Origin: Lysobacter_I brunescens
GTDB taxonomy: Bacteria > Pseudomonadota > Gammaproteobacteria > Xanthomonadales > Xanthomonadaceae
NCBI RefSeq assembly: GCF_042677005.1
Contig: NZ_JBHTIF010000001.1
Coordinates: 2,542,001-2,606,000 of the forward strand
Reading direction: 5' to 3'
Length of the DNA: 64,000 nucleotides
A program made the position numbers and the translations under genes. Under the pieces are notes generated by a model. That model ran no database searches. It saw nothing but the letters and a program-made list of their open reading frames with translations, and was not told the origin of the DNA. The stretch's first letter is position 1. Each line of letters starts with the position of its first letter. Positions 46,918 through 55,812 of this stretch are shown in pieces.

Positions 46918-49374
46918 TCAGAACGCGCCGCCGAAGGTGAACTGCAGGCGTTCCAGTTCGTCGGTTTCCTCGCTGCGCAGCGGGAAGGCGTAGCTGATCG
47001 AGATCGGGCCGACCGGCGCGCGCCACAGCAGGGCCACGCCCGCCGACGCGCGCAGCTCGCCGGCGTCGAAGCTGTCGATGTCCTTGAAGACGTTGCCGAA
47101 GTCCAGGAACGCCGAGACGCGGGCGGCCGGGCTGTCGAGCAGCGAGGGGAAGAACATTTCCAGCGAACCGACGGTCTTCAGCGCGCCGCCGATGGGCTGG
47201 CGGACCGGGCTGCCGAGCGAGAAGTCGACCGGGCCGAGGGTGTTGTCGCGGAAGCCGCGCACCGAGCGCACGCCGCCGGCGTAGAAATTCTCGAAGAACG
47301 GCAGGCCGCTGGCGATCAGCACGTCGTTGAGCGAAGCGTTCGGGCCGCAGTCCGCGTCGGAGTACTGCTTGGTCGGACGCGGCGGACGGTTGCCGCGCGC
47401 TTCGCAGATCAGCTGCACCTTGTCCGAGCCGTAGCTGTCGCCGTAGCCGAGCTGGAAGCGCGTGTTCAGCACCAGGGCGCGGTTGATCGGCCAGTACTTC
47501 GAGAACTCGTAGTTGATCTTGTAGTACTCGGCGGTCGAGCCGGGCAGGGTGATTTCCGCCGAGAGGCGCTGCTTGGTGCCGCGCGTCGGGGTGAAGAAGT
47601 CGTTGAGCGTGTCGCGCGCCCAGCCCAGCTCCGCGCGCCAGGCGTGGAACGTGCGCTGGCCGACGGCGTCGATGTAGCGGTTGACGCTGACCGGCGACGC
47701 GGTCGGGAAGGTGAAGATCTCGTTGCGGTCGACGCCGAACACGAGCGAGACGCTGTCGTTCTCGGTGATCGGCACGCCCAGCACGGTCTGCGCCGCGGCG
47801 CTGGTCGTCGAGTACTGGGCGGTGTTGAAGTCGGAGTTGTCGAACTCGCGCCACCAGAGGTTGTAGCCCAGCGACATGCCCGAGTCGGTGAAGTACGGGT
47901 TGAGGAACGAGAACGAGTAGCGCTGCAGGTAGCTGCTGCGCTGCACTTCCACGCTGACCTGGTTGCCGGTGCCGAGGAAGTTGTTCTGCGACAGCTGGAT
48001 CGTGGTGTTCAGGCCCGACAGCTGCGAATAGCCCAGGCCGAAGGTGAAGCTGCCCGAGGTGGTTTCCTTGACGGTGACGACCACGTCGACCTGGTCGTTG
48101 GTGCCGGCGACCGGTTCGGACTCGACCTGCACCGAGCCGCTCTCGAAGAAGCCCAGGCGCTGCAGGCGGACCTTGGAGCGGTCGATCGCGGCCTGCGAGT
48201 ACCACGCGCCCTCGAACTGGCGCATTTCACGGCGCATGACTTCGTTGGAGGTGCGGGTATTGCCCTTGAAGACGATGCGGCGCACGGTCACGCGCGGACC
48301 CGGGATGACCTGCAGGGTCAGGGCGACGGTGCGCTTCTCGCGGTCGAGTTCCGGGATCGGCTTGACCTCGGCGAACGCGTAGCCGACGTTGCCCAGCGCA
48401 GCGGTGATCGAGTCGGAGGTCAGTTCGAGCAGCGAGCGCGAGAAGGTCTGGCCGGGACGCACCAGCTGGTAGAAGTCGATCTGTTCCTTCGACAGCACGG
48501 TGTCGCCGGTGATCTTCACGTCGGAGATCGTGTACACCTCGCCTTCGGTGATGCCGAGGCTGATGTACATGTCGCGCTTGTCCGGGCTGATCGAGACCTG
48601 GGTGCCGGTCTCGGCGAAGTCCACGTAGCCGCGGTCGAGGTAGAAGTTGCGCAGGCGTTCGAGGTCGCCGGTGAGCTTTTCGCGCGAATACTGGTCGTCG
48701 CGGCGATACCAGCTCAGCCAGTTCGTCTCGTCCGATTCCCAGGACTTGCGCAGTTCCTTCTCTTCGAAGGTCTCGTTGCCGAGCAGGTTGATGTGGCGGA
48801 TCCGCGCGGCCTTGCCTTCGTCGATGGCGATGGTCAGGTCGACGCGGTTGCGGTCGAGACGCGCGATCTTCGGGGTGATCTCGACGTTGTACTTGCCGCG
48901 GTTGTTGTAGGCGCGGTTGAGTTCCAGCGTCACGCGGTCCAGGGCGAGGCGGTCGAAGGTCTCGCCCTCGGCGATGCCGATTTCCTTGAGGTTGCGGGTC
49001 AGGTCCTCGGTCTTGAGGTCCTTGTTGCCGGTGATCGTCAGCGTGTTGATCGCCGGGCGTTCGGTCACGGTCACGACGAGGATGTCGCCTTCGCGGTCGA
49101 AGCGGATGTCCTCGAAGAACCCGGTCTTGTACAGGGCGCGCATCGCTTCGCCGATGCGGCCGGAATCGATCTGGTCGCCGCGTTCGATCGGCAGGTACGT
49201 GAAGACGGTGCCGGCGCCGATGCGCTGCAGGCCGTCGACGCGGATGTCCGAGACGGTGAACGACGAGGACGACGCCGAGGACGCGGCCTGTGCGAGCGAG
49301 GGCGGGGTGTGGAACGAAGCCAGGCTCGTGGCGAGGGCAATGGCCAGCAGGCGGCGGGTGGGCGTGCGCGTCAT
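46918..49374 (-). CDS. bamA: Outer membrane protein assembly factor BamA
   Basis: 818 residues. Signal peptide, five POTRA domains (first: FTVSDIRVDGLQRIGAGTVF; fifth ending SGSVQVESEPVAG), then the barrel. The conserved loop-6 VRGF motif appears as SVRGFRDNTLGP, and the protein ends LQFTFGGAF with a terminal Phe. BamA is the central channel for inserting beta-barrels. It lies between rseP (158 bp) and lpxD. Confidence 0.97.
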   Translation of the reverse strand: MTRTPTRRLLAIALATSLASFHTPPSLAQAASSASSSSFTVSDIRVDGLQRIGAGTVFTYLPIERGDQIDSGRIGEAMRALYKTGFFEDIRFDREGDILVVTVTERPAINTLTITGNKDLKTEDLTRNLKEIGIAEGETFDRLALDRVTLELNRAYNNRGKYNVEITPKIARLDRNRVDLTIAIDEGKAARIRHINLLGNETFEEKELRKSWESDETNWLSWYRRDDQYSREKLTGDLERLRNFYLDRGYVDFAETGTQVSISPDKRDMYISLGITEGEVYTISDVKITGDTVLSKEQIDFYQLVRPGQTFSRSLLELTSDSITAALGNVGYAFAEVKPIPELDREKRTVALTLQVIPGPRVTVRRIVFKGNTRTSNEVMRREMRQFEGAWYSQAAIDRSKVRLQRLGFFESGSVQVESEPVAGTNDQVDVVVTVKETTSGSFTFGLGYSQLSGLNTTIQLSQNNFLGTGNQVSVEVQRSSYLQRYSFSFLNPYFTDSGMSLGYNLWWREFDNSDFNTAQYSTTSAAAQTVLGVPITENDSVSLVFGVDRNEIFTFPTASPVSVNRYIDAVGQRTFHAWRAELGWARDTLNDFFTPTRGTKQRLSAEITLPGSTAEYYKINYEFSKYWPINRALVLNTRFQLGYGDSYGSDKVQLICEARGNRPPRPTKQYSDADCGPNASLNDVLIASGLPFFENFYAGGVRSVRGFRDNTLGPVDFSLGSPVRQPIGGALKTVGSLEMFFPSLLDSPAARVSAFLDFGNVFKDIDSFDAGELRASAGVALLWRAPVGPISISYAFPLRSEETDELERLQFTFGGAF

Positions 49375-49532
49375 CTAGTACGTCCGAAGGAGGGGCTTGG
49401 GGCGGGTGGTTCGGGTGGAACGGTGGAGCGTCGAGCATCGCCTTGGCGGGCGTCAGTCGCCGGTTTCGGCCGCGTGTCCCGACGGGCGGTCGCCGATCGG
49501 AAGGTCGCGGCCGGGCACGGGCGACATCCGGG

Positions 49533-50891
49533 TCATCGGATCAGCCCCTGCAGGTCGTTGTAGAACGCGAGGCCCATGAGCCCCAGGATCAGCGCCAGCC
49601 CGACATACTGCCCGGCGGCCATCGCACGTTCGCTTAACGGACTGCCTTTGACCAACTCGATAAGGTAATACAGCAGCTGCCCCCCGTCCAAGACCGGGAC
49701 GGGAAGCAGGTTGAGGACGGCCAGGCTCAGGCTGAGCAGGGCGAGCAGACTGAGGTACCAGGCCAGGCCGTTCCGGGCGTAGGCGTTGGCGGCCCTGGCG
49801 ATGCCGATCGGGCCGGAGACCGTGTCCTTCGCTTCCATCCGGCCGCTGAAGGCGCGCTGGATCATGGCGAACAGCTCGCCGGTCTGGAATTTCGTCTCGC
49901 GCAGCGCGGCGGGCACGGCCTGCAGCGGGCCGTAGCGCAGGACCACGTCCTTGCGCGGTTCCGCCGGGGTCACGCCCAGCCGCCAATGGCCCGGCGGTGC
50001 GGGGTCCTTGCGCGGCGCGACGGTGACGAAACTGCGCCGACCCTCGCGCTCGATCTCGATCCGCGCGCCGCCCGTGGGCCCCGCCTTCGCGACCAGCGGC
50101 GCGATGTCGGCCCAGTTGCCGATCGGCGTGCCGTCGATCGACAGGATCCGGTCGCCGGGCTGGATCGTGCCGTGGCTGGCGCCTTCGGCCGGCACTTCGC
50201 CGACGACCGGCGGAGGGATGTCCTGATGGCGCGGCACGATCCCGATCTGGCCGAGGGTGGCCTGCAGGTCGCCGCCGGCAGGCAGGCGCGAGAAGTCCAT
50301 CCGGCGCGTGCTTTCGGCGCCATCGGCACTGCGCACGACCACCGGCGTCGGGGCGCGGTCCAGGGCCGACGTGACGAGGGCCATGCTGGCCTCGGTCCAG
50401 GTCGGGGTCAGGCGGTCGCCGACCGAGACCAGGGTGTCGCCGGGGCGCAGGCCGGCCTGCGCGGCCACGCCGCCGACCTGGCCGAGCGTCGGCGCGTAGT
50501 CCGGGCGACCGATGACGAACATCAGCCAGAGCAGGGCGATGCAGAGGACGAAGTTGGCCAGCGGACCAGCGACGGCGATCAGCATGCGCTGGCCGACGGT
50601 CTTGCTGCCGTGGGCCTGGCTGCGTTCGGCCTCGGTGACCTCGCCGACGCGGTCGGCCAGTTCGTGTTCGCCGAGCATGCGGACGTAGCCGCCGAGCGGG
50701 ATCGGCGCGACCGCCCATTCGGTGCCGTGGCGGTCGGTGCGCATCCAGATCGGTTTGCCGAAGCCCACCGAGAAGCGGAGCACCTTCACACCGCACCAGC
50801 GGGCGGCGAGGTAGTGGCCGAGTTCGTGGAAGGTGACGAGGATGCCGAGGGCGACGATCAGCCACCAGGCGGATGCGAGGAATTCGGTCAT
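49533..50891 (-). CDS. rseP: Site-2 zinc metalloprotease RseP
   Basis: 452 residues. HELGH at 22-26 in the first membrane helix, two PDZ domains (VGGVAAQAGLRPGDTLVSVG and VPAEGASHGTIQPGDRILSI) and the C-terminal NLLPVPVLDGGQLLYY metal site. It cuts anti-sigma-E proteins in the membrane and clears signal peptides. Its start overlaps the dxr stop by 4 bases (ATGA). Confidence 0.97.
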   Translation of the reverse strand: MTEFLASAWWLIVALGILVTFHELGHYLAARWCGVKVLRFSVGFGKPIWMRTDRHGTEWAVAPIPLGGYVRMLGEHELADRVGEVTEAERSQAHGSKTVGQRMLIAVAGPLANFVLCIALLWLMFVIGRPDYAPTLGQVGGVAAQAGLRPGDTLVSVGDRLTPTWTEASMALVTSALDRAPTPVVVRSADGAESTRRMDFSRLPAGGDLQATLGQIGIVPRHQDIPPPVVGEVPAEGASHGTIQPGDRILSIDGTPIGNWADIAPLVAKAGPTGGARIEIEREGRRSFVTVAPRKDPAPPGHWRLGVTPAEPRKDVVLRYGPLQAVPAALRETKFQTGELFAMIQRAFSGRMEAKDTVSGPIGIARAANAYARNGLAWYLSLLALLSLSLAVLNLLPVPVLDGGQLLYYLIELVKGSPLSERAMAAGQYVGLALILGLMGLAFYNDLQGLIR

Positions 50892-52060
50892 GGCGTGGCC
50901 TCGCGGGAGATCGCTTCGCGCACGGCGGCGCGCGTGGCCGCGTCGGCGTCGAGCAGGGCATCGAGCGAATCGGCCGCAGCGTGGGACATGCGTTGCAGGG
51001 CGTCTTCGACCAGTGCGGGGATGGACAGGAAAGCGATGCGGCCCTGAAGAAAGGCTGAAACCGCCTCTTCGTTGGCGGCGTTGAGCACGGCGGTGGCGCA
51101 GCCGCCGGCATCCAGTGCGGCGTAGGCCAGGCGCAGGCAGGGGAAGGCGTCGAGATCCGGCGCCTCGAAATCGAGCCGACCCTGCGCGAGCAGGTCGAGA
51201 CCGGCGACGCCGGAGACGATGCGCTCGGGCCAGGCGAAACCGACCGCCAGCGCGGTGCGCATGTCGGGCAGGCCGAGTTGCGCGAGCGTCGAACCGTCGA
51301 CGAATTCCACCAAAGAATGCACCAGGCTCTGCGGATGCACGAGCACGCCGATGCGGTCGCTGGACAGATCGAACAGGTGGTGCGCCTCGATCACTTCGAG
51401 GCCCTTGTTCATCAGCGTGGCGGAGTCGACCGAGATCTTCGGCCCCATCGACCACTTCGGGTGCGCCACGGCCTGCGCGGGCGTGACGCCGGCCAGTTCG
51501 GCCCGTGAACGGCCACGGAACGGGCCGCCCGACGCCGTGAGCTGGATGCGCGTGAGGCCGGCGCGGGCATGCGAATCCGGCAGGCACTGGAAGATCGCGT
51601 TGTGCTCGCTGTCGATCGGCACGATGTCGGCGCCATGCTCGCGCACCGTGCGCATCAGCAGGTCGCCGGCGAGGACCAGCGACTCCTTGTTGGCCAGCAG
51701 CAGGCGCTTGCCGGCGCGGGCGGCGGCGAGCGTGGACGACAGCCCGGCAGCGCCGACGATCGCGGCGACCACGGTATCGGTGCCGGCATCGGCGGCGAGC
51801 GCGTCGATCGCGGCCATGCCGGCGTGCGCCCGGGTGTCCAGGCCGACCGCGCGCAGGCCGTCGCGCAGGGCGGCGTAGGCGGACTCCTCGGCGACGGCGG
51901 CATGGGCCGGACGGTGGCTGCGGCACAGGTCGACGAGCGCGTCGACGTTGCGGCCGGCGACCAGCACGTCCGCTCGGAGGCGGTCGGGGTGGCGCGCGAT
52001 CACGTCCAGCGCCGAGGTGCCGATGGAGCCAGTGGCGCCGAAGACGGCGACGCGCCTCAT
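50888..52060 (-). CDS. dxr: 1-deoxy-D-xylulose 5-phosphate reductoisomerase
   Basis: 390 residues. NADPH loop VFGATGSIGTSALDVIARHP, substrate loop PIDSEHNAIFQCL, TASGGPFRG and KWSMGPKISVDSATLMNKGL, then EAHHLFDLSSDRIGVLVHPQ. Second enzyme of the MEP isoprenoid pathway. Next to uppS and cdsA, which use isoprenoid or lipid products. cdsA ends 79 bases upstream. Confidence 0.97.
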   Translation of the reverse strand: MRRVAVFGATGSIGTSALDVIARHPDRLRADVLVAGRNVDALVDLCRSHRPAHAAVAEESAYAALRDGLRAVGLDTRAHAGMAAIDALAADAGTDTVVAAIVGAAGLSSTLAAARAGKRLLLANKESLVLAGDLLMRTVREHGADIVPIDSEHNAIFQCLPDSHARAGLTRIQLTASGGPFRGRSRAELAGVTPAQAVAHPKWSMGPKISVDSATLMNKGLEVIEAHHLFDLSSDRIGVLVHPQSLVHSLVEFVDGSTLAQLGLPDMRTALAVGFAWPERIVSGVAGLDLLAQGRLDFEAPDLDAFPCLRLAYAALDAGGCATAVLNAANEEAVSAFLQGRIAFLSIPALVEDALQRMSHAAADSLDALLDADAATRAAVREAISREATP

Positions 52061-52139
52061 CGGAACGCTCCGCAGACCGGGCGACGGGAAGGGGACAGCT
52101 TGCGCATGGCAGGGATCGACCGCATCACGGGCGCCAGGT

Positions 52140-52976
52140 TCAGAAATCGAACAACAATTTGCCCAGCGCGAACACCGGCAGCGCGGCGAGCACGCTGTCC
52201 ACGCGGTCGAGCACGCCGCCGTGGCCGGGAATGAGGTTGCTGGAATCCTTCACGCCGACGTGGCGCTTGAGCAGGCTCTCGAACAGATCGCCCACCACCG
52301 AGAACAGGATGGTCCACAGCGCTACCACTGCGATCGCCGGCAGCTGGCCCACGCTCGCGCCGGCCAGCGGTGCCGCGGCGACGGCGACGATCATGCCCGC
52401 CACCGCGCCGCCGATCAGGCCCTCGACGGTCTTGTTCGGGCTGATGCGCGGGCTGAGCTTGGTCCGACCGAACTTGCGGCCGACGAAGTAGGCGCCGCTG
52501 TCGGCCGCCCAGACGATGGCCAGGGCCAGCAGCAGCCAGCGGTTGCCGTGCGGCTGGCTGGCATGGATCAGCGCCAGGGCGCACCAGGCAGGGATGATGC
52601 TGAGCGTGGCGGCGGCGAGCTTGAACACGCGGCCATGGCGGGCGTGGTCGGAGCCGAAGTCGTAGAACCGCAGCCACAGCGTGGCCAGGCACCACCAGCC
52701 GACGCCGATCATGGTCATGATCTGGAACAGCACCAGTGACCCGCCGGTCTCCGAGCGCGAAGCCCAGACCAGGGCGACCATCAGCATCAGGTTCACCACC
52801 ATCAGCACACCGCGTGCGATGGGGTCTTCGATGTCGGTCAGCTTCAGCCATTCCCACAGTGCGATCAGGAAGGCCGCCGCGCTGACCGCCGCCATCCAAG
52901 GAGTGGGCAGCAGCAGGACGGCGGTGATCGCCAGCGGGGCCATGACCAGGGCGGCCAGCGTGCGCGTCTTGGTCAT
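52140..52976 (-). CDS. cdsA: Phosphatidate cytidylyltransferase
   Basis: 278 residues from ATG 52976 with about seven membrane segments. CdsA signature: WAADSGAYFVGRKFGRTKLS, SPNKTVEGLIGGAV and DLFESLLKRHVGVKDSSNLI then PGHGGVLDRVDS. Makes CDP-diacylglycerol for phospholipid synthesis. Start overlaps uppS by 4 bases. Confidence 0.96.
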   Translation of the reverse strand: MTKTRTLAALVMAPLAITAVLLLPTPWMAAVSAAAFLIALWEWLKLTDIEDPIARGVLMVVNLMLMVALVWASRSETGGSLVLFQIMTMIGVGWWCLATLWLRFYDFGSDHARHGRVFKLAAATLSIIPAWCALALIHASQPHGNRWLLLALAIVWAADSGAYFVGRKFGRTKLSPRISPNKTVEGLIGGAVAGMIVAVAAAPLAGASVGQLPAIAVVALWTILFSVVGDLFESLLKRHVGVKDSSNLIPGHGGVLDRVDSVLAALPVFALGKLLFDF

Positions 52977-53767
52977 GCGTCGATCCTGTCGGCGGAAGGG
53001 GAAGCGTCGGTGCCGGCCTGGGCCGAACGGATCTGGGCACCGGTGAGGCCGAAGCGGCGCTCGCGGTTGGCGAAGTCGGCGAAGGCGGCGTCGAGCAGCG
53101 TGGCATCGAGGTCCGGCCACAGCGTCTCGGTGAACCACAGCTCGGTGTAGGCCAGCTGCCAGAGCAGGAAATTGCTGATGCGGTGGTCGCCGCCGGTGCG
53201 GATGAACAGGTCGGGCGGCGGCAGGTCGGCCAGCGCCATGTGGCGGGCGACCGCCGCTTCGTCGATCTGCTCGGGACGCAGGCGGCCTTCGGCGACCTCG
53301 ACCGCCAGCGCACGCGTGGCGTGGGCGATGTCCTGGCGGCCGCCGTAGCTGGCGGCGATGGTCAGGTGCAGGGAGGTGTTGCCGGCGGTGCGCGCCTCGG
53401 CGTCGCGCATGCGCGCGAGGATGTCGGGCTGGAAGCGGTCGCGATCGCCGATGAAGCGCAGGCGCACGCCGCGACGATGCAGTTCATCGACCTCGCGCTC
53501 CAGCGCGGCGAGGAACAGCTTCATGAGGCCGCCGACTTCCTCCTCGGGCCGGCCCCAGTTCTCGCTGGAAAAGGCGAAGAGGGTCAGCGCCTCGACGCCG
53601 CGCGCCAGGCACACGTCGATGCAGACGTTGACCGCGCGCGCGCCGGCGCGATGGCCGATCAGGCGCGGTCGACGGCGCCGCTCGGCCCAGCGACCGTTGC
53701 CGTCCATGATGACGGCGAGGTGGCGCGGGACCCCGGGATGCGGTGCGGCGGATTGTGGCGAAGGCAT
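52973..53767 (-). CDS. uppS: Undecaprenyl diphosphate synthase
   Basis: 264 residues. Cis-prenyltransferase motifs: HLAVIMDGNGRWAERR with catalytic Asp22, GHRAGARAV, TLFAFSSENWGRP, and DLFIRTGGDHRISNFLLWQL with YTELWFTETLWPD. Makes the lipid carrier for peptidoglycan and O-antigen. 13 bases after frr. Confidence 0.97.
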   Translation of the reverse strand: MPSPQSAAPHPGVPRHLAVIMDGNGRWAERRRRPRLIGHRAGARAVNVCIDVCLARGVEALTLFAFSSENWGRPEEEVGGLMKLFLAALEREVDELHRRGVRLRFIGDRDRFQPDILARMRDAEARTAGNTSLHLTIAASYGGRQDIAHATRALAVEVAEGRLRPEQIDEAAVARHMALADLPPPDLFIRTGGDHRISNFLLWQLAYTELWFTETLWPDLDATLLDAAFADFANRERRFGLTGAQIRSAQAGTDASPSADRIDA

Positions 53768-53780
53768 GCCGGAACGGGCC

Positions 53781-54338
53781 TCAGACGGCCATCAGTTCCT
53801 GTTCCTTGGCCTTGACCACCTCGTCGACGTCCTTGATCGCCTTGTCCGTCAGCTTCTGGATCTCTTCCTCGCTGCGGCGCTCCTCGTCCTCGGTGATCTT
53901 CTTTTCCTTCAGCAGTTCCTTGATCTGCTGGTTGGCGTCGCGGCGGATGTTGCGGATCGCGACCTTGGTGTCCTCGCCTTCGCCGTGGACGTGCTTGGAC
54001 AGTTCCTTGCGGCGCTCCTCGGTGAGCGGCGGCAGGTTGATGCGGATGACGGTGCCGGCGGTGTTCGGGGTCAGGCCCAGGTCGGAGGCGTAGATGGCCT
54101 TCTCGACCGCCGCGACCATCTGCTTCTCCCACGGGGTGATGGTGAGCGAGCGCGCATCGGCGACGGCGATGCTGGCGACCTGCGACAGCGGCATGTCCGA
54201 ACCGTAGTAGTTGACCTTCAGGTGCTCGACCAGCGAAGGCGAGGCGCGGCCGGTGCGAACCTTGGTGAGGGTGTGGCGCAGCGCGTCGATGCTTTTGGCC
54301 ATGCGCGCCTGGGCGTCTTTCTTGATGTCGTTGAGCAT
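53781..54338 (-). CDS. frr: Ribosome recycling factor
   Basis: 185 residues from ATG 54338, the standard length. MLNDIKKDAQARMAKSIDAL, VRTGRASPSLVEHLKVNYYG, INLPPLTEERRKELSKHVHG and the three-helix end are diagnostic. It splits post-termination ribosomes with EF-G. Usually preceded by pyrH; here the upstream neighbour is a CDF transporter. Confidence 0.97.
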   Translation of the reverse strand: MLNDIKKDAQARMAKSIDALRHTLTKVRTGRASPSLVEHLKVNYYGSDMPLSQVASIAVADARSLTITPWEKQMVAAVEKAIYASDLGLTPNTAGTVIRINLPPLTEERRKELSKHVHGEGEDTKVAIRNIRRDANQQIKELLKEKKITEDEERRSEEEIQKLTDKAIKDVDEVVKAKEQELMAV

Positions 54339-54374
54339 GCCGGTGGGTCCTGTCTCGAATGGTGGGGCGACGGC

Positions 54375-54390
54375 GCCCCGCGCGCGGGGC
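54375..54390. other. GC palindrome between the CDF gene and frr
   Basis: GCCCCGCGCGCGGGGC is a perfect 16-base palindrome 37 bases before the frr start and 93 bases after the CDF stop. It may end CDF transcripts or be part of the frr leader. Confidence 0.4.
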
Positions 54391-54482
54391 GGCCGGAGGG
54401 CCAAGGTCGTCGATTATATGCGAAGCGGCGGGCCGGGCCCTCCGGGCATGGCCGCGGCGGTGGCCGCGCGTCCGCCCGGCGG

Positions 54483-55463
54483 TCAGTCGCGCGGCACCAT
54501 GCCGTGCGGCGCGCGGTCGTGGCGGTCGTGCTCGCAGGCCCGGCCGTGTTCGATCTGCAGGGTCGGGTGGTTGATGCCGAACTTCTCGTCCAGGCCGTGG
54601 ACCACGGTGTCGAGGAAGGCGTCGTGGTCGTCCGTCGCCGGGCGCACGAGGTGCGCGGTCAGCGCGATCTCGCCCGCGCCCAGCGACCAGATGTGCAGGT
54701 GGTGGACCGCGTGGACGCCCGGCTGGTCCGCGAGCCAGGCGTGGACCGCGCTCTGGTCGACATGGCGCGGCACGGCGTCCATCGCGGCCTCGAAGGCATC
54801 CCGGAGCAGGCGCGTGGCGGTGACCGCCACCACCACCGCCACCAGCAGGGCCGTTGCCGGGTCCAGCCAGCGCCAGTCGAACCAGAGCATGCCGAGTCCC
54901 GCCAGCACCGCCGCGAGCGATACGGCGGCGTCGCCGATCAGGTGCAGGAAGGCGCCTCGCCGGTTGAGGTCGTGGCTGTGGCTGTGGCCGCCATGGCCAT
55001 CGCGCATCAGCCAGGCCGCGCCGAGGTTGATCGCGATGCCGATCGAGGCGACCACGATGATCGGCATCGGTGGAATCTCCGGCGGCGACGAGAACCGGCG
55101 CACGGCTTCCCACCCCAGCGCACCGCTGAAGCCGACCAGCAGCAGGGCATTGCCGAGCGGCGAAAGGAGGGTGGCGCGTCGCCAGCCGTAGGTGTGGCGT
55201 TCGGTCGGCGCGCGGCGGGCCATCGAGGCCGCCGCCCAGGCCATCGACAGGCCCAGCACGTCGCCGAAGTTGTGCAGGGCGTCGGACAGCAGGGCCAGCG
55301 AATCGGTCCAGAAGCCGTAACCGGCTTCCAGCACGGTGTAGGCGAGGTTGATCAGGGTCGCGATCGCGAACGCGCGGGTGCCGGTGGCGAAGCCGTGGCT
55401 GTGTCCGTGCCCATGGGCATGGCCGGCGTGGTCGTGCGGTGTGTGATGGTCGTGCGCAGGCAT
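54483..55463 (-). CDS. Cation diffusion facilitator (Zn/Cd/Co exporter)
   Basis: 326 residues. The N terminus is His-rich (HDHHTPHDHAGHAHGHGHSH). Six membrane segments carry the metal site: SDALHNFGD in the second and HLIGDAA in the fifth. The cytosolic C-terminal domain follows (VHAVHHLHIWSLGAGEIALT). CDF/ZitB-type proteins export Zn2+ and related metals in exchange for protons. A second His-rich loop (GHGGHSHSHD) lies between helices four and five. It separates frr from its usual neighbour pyrH. Confidence 0.93.
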   Translation of the reverse strand: MPAHDHHTPHDHAGHAHGHGHSHGFATGTRAFAIATLINLAYTVLEAGYGFWTDSLALLSDALHNFGDVLGLSMAWAAASMARRAPTERHTYGWRRATLLSPLGNALLLVGFSGALGWEAVRRFSSPPEIPPMPIIVVASIGIAINLGAAWLMRDGHGGHSHSHDLNRRGAFLHLIGDAAVSLAAVLAGLGMLWFDWRWLDPATALLVAVVVAVTATRLLRDAFEAAMDAVPRHVDQSAVHAWLADQPGVHAVHHLHIWSLGAGEIALTAHLVRPATDDHDAFLDTVVHGLDEKFGINHPTLQIEHGRACEHDRHDRAPHGMVPRD

Positions 55464-55496
55464 GCCGGCATTCTGCGCCGCAGGGCGCTGCGGACA

Positions 55497-55805
55497 CTAT
55501 CCGCCCGCTTCTCCGCTTGCCTGTCCGCCCGTCGCGACGCGGCGGGCATGCACGAACAGCGCGATCGCCAGCAGCGCGAACAGCGCCGCCGCGCCCAGGA
55601 GCAGCCAGCCGCCGCCGGCCGCGAGCCGGTCGGTCAGCCAGCCGTAGGGCCGGTCTCGCTGCGGCAGGGCGTACAGGCCCGGCAGCAGGACCAGCGCGGT
55701 GCCGGCCAGGGCGCTGCACACGGACGGGGCCACGCCGAGCCACCAGGCGATGCGCCTGGTGACCCGCGCACGATGGCCATCATCCCCGTTGCTCCCGCCG
55801 CCCAT
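55497..55805 (-). CDS. Small membrane protein of unknown function
   Basis: 102 residues with two hydrophobic segments (about 21-43 and 63-87). No family recognised. It starts 7 bases after the POT transporter stop, which suggests co-transcription. Composition matches neighbours. Confidence 0.55.
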   Translation of the reverse strand: MGGGSNGDDGHRARVTRRIAWWLGVAPSVCSALAGTALVLLPGLYALPQRDRPYGWLTDRLAAGGGWLLLGAAALFALLAIALFVHARRVATGGQASGEAGG

Positions 55806-55812
55806 CAGCGCA

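Noticed and set aside
46873..49563. An 896-codon open frame on the plus strand
   Set aside because: Antisense to bamA; low-complexity composition and no recognisable domain.
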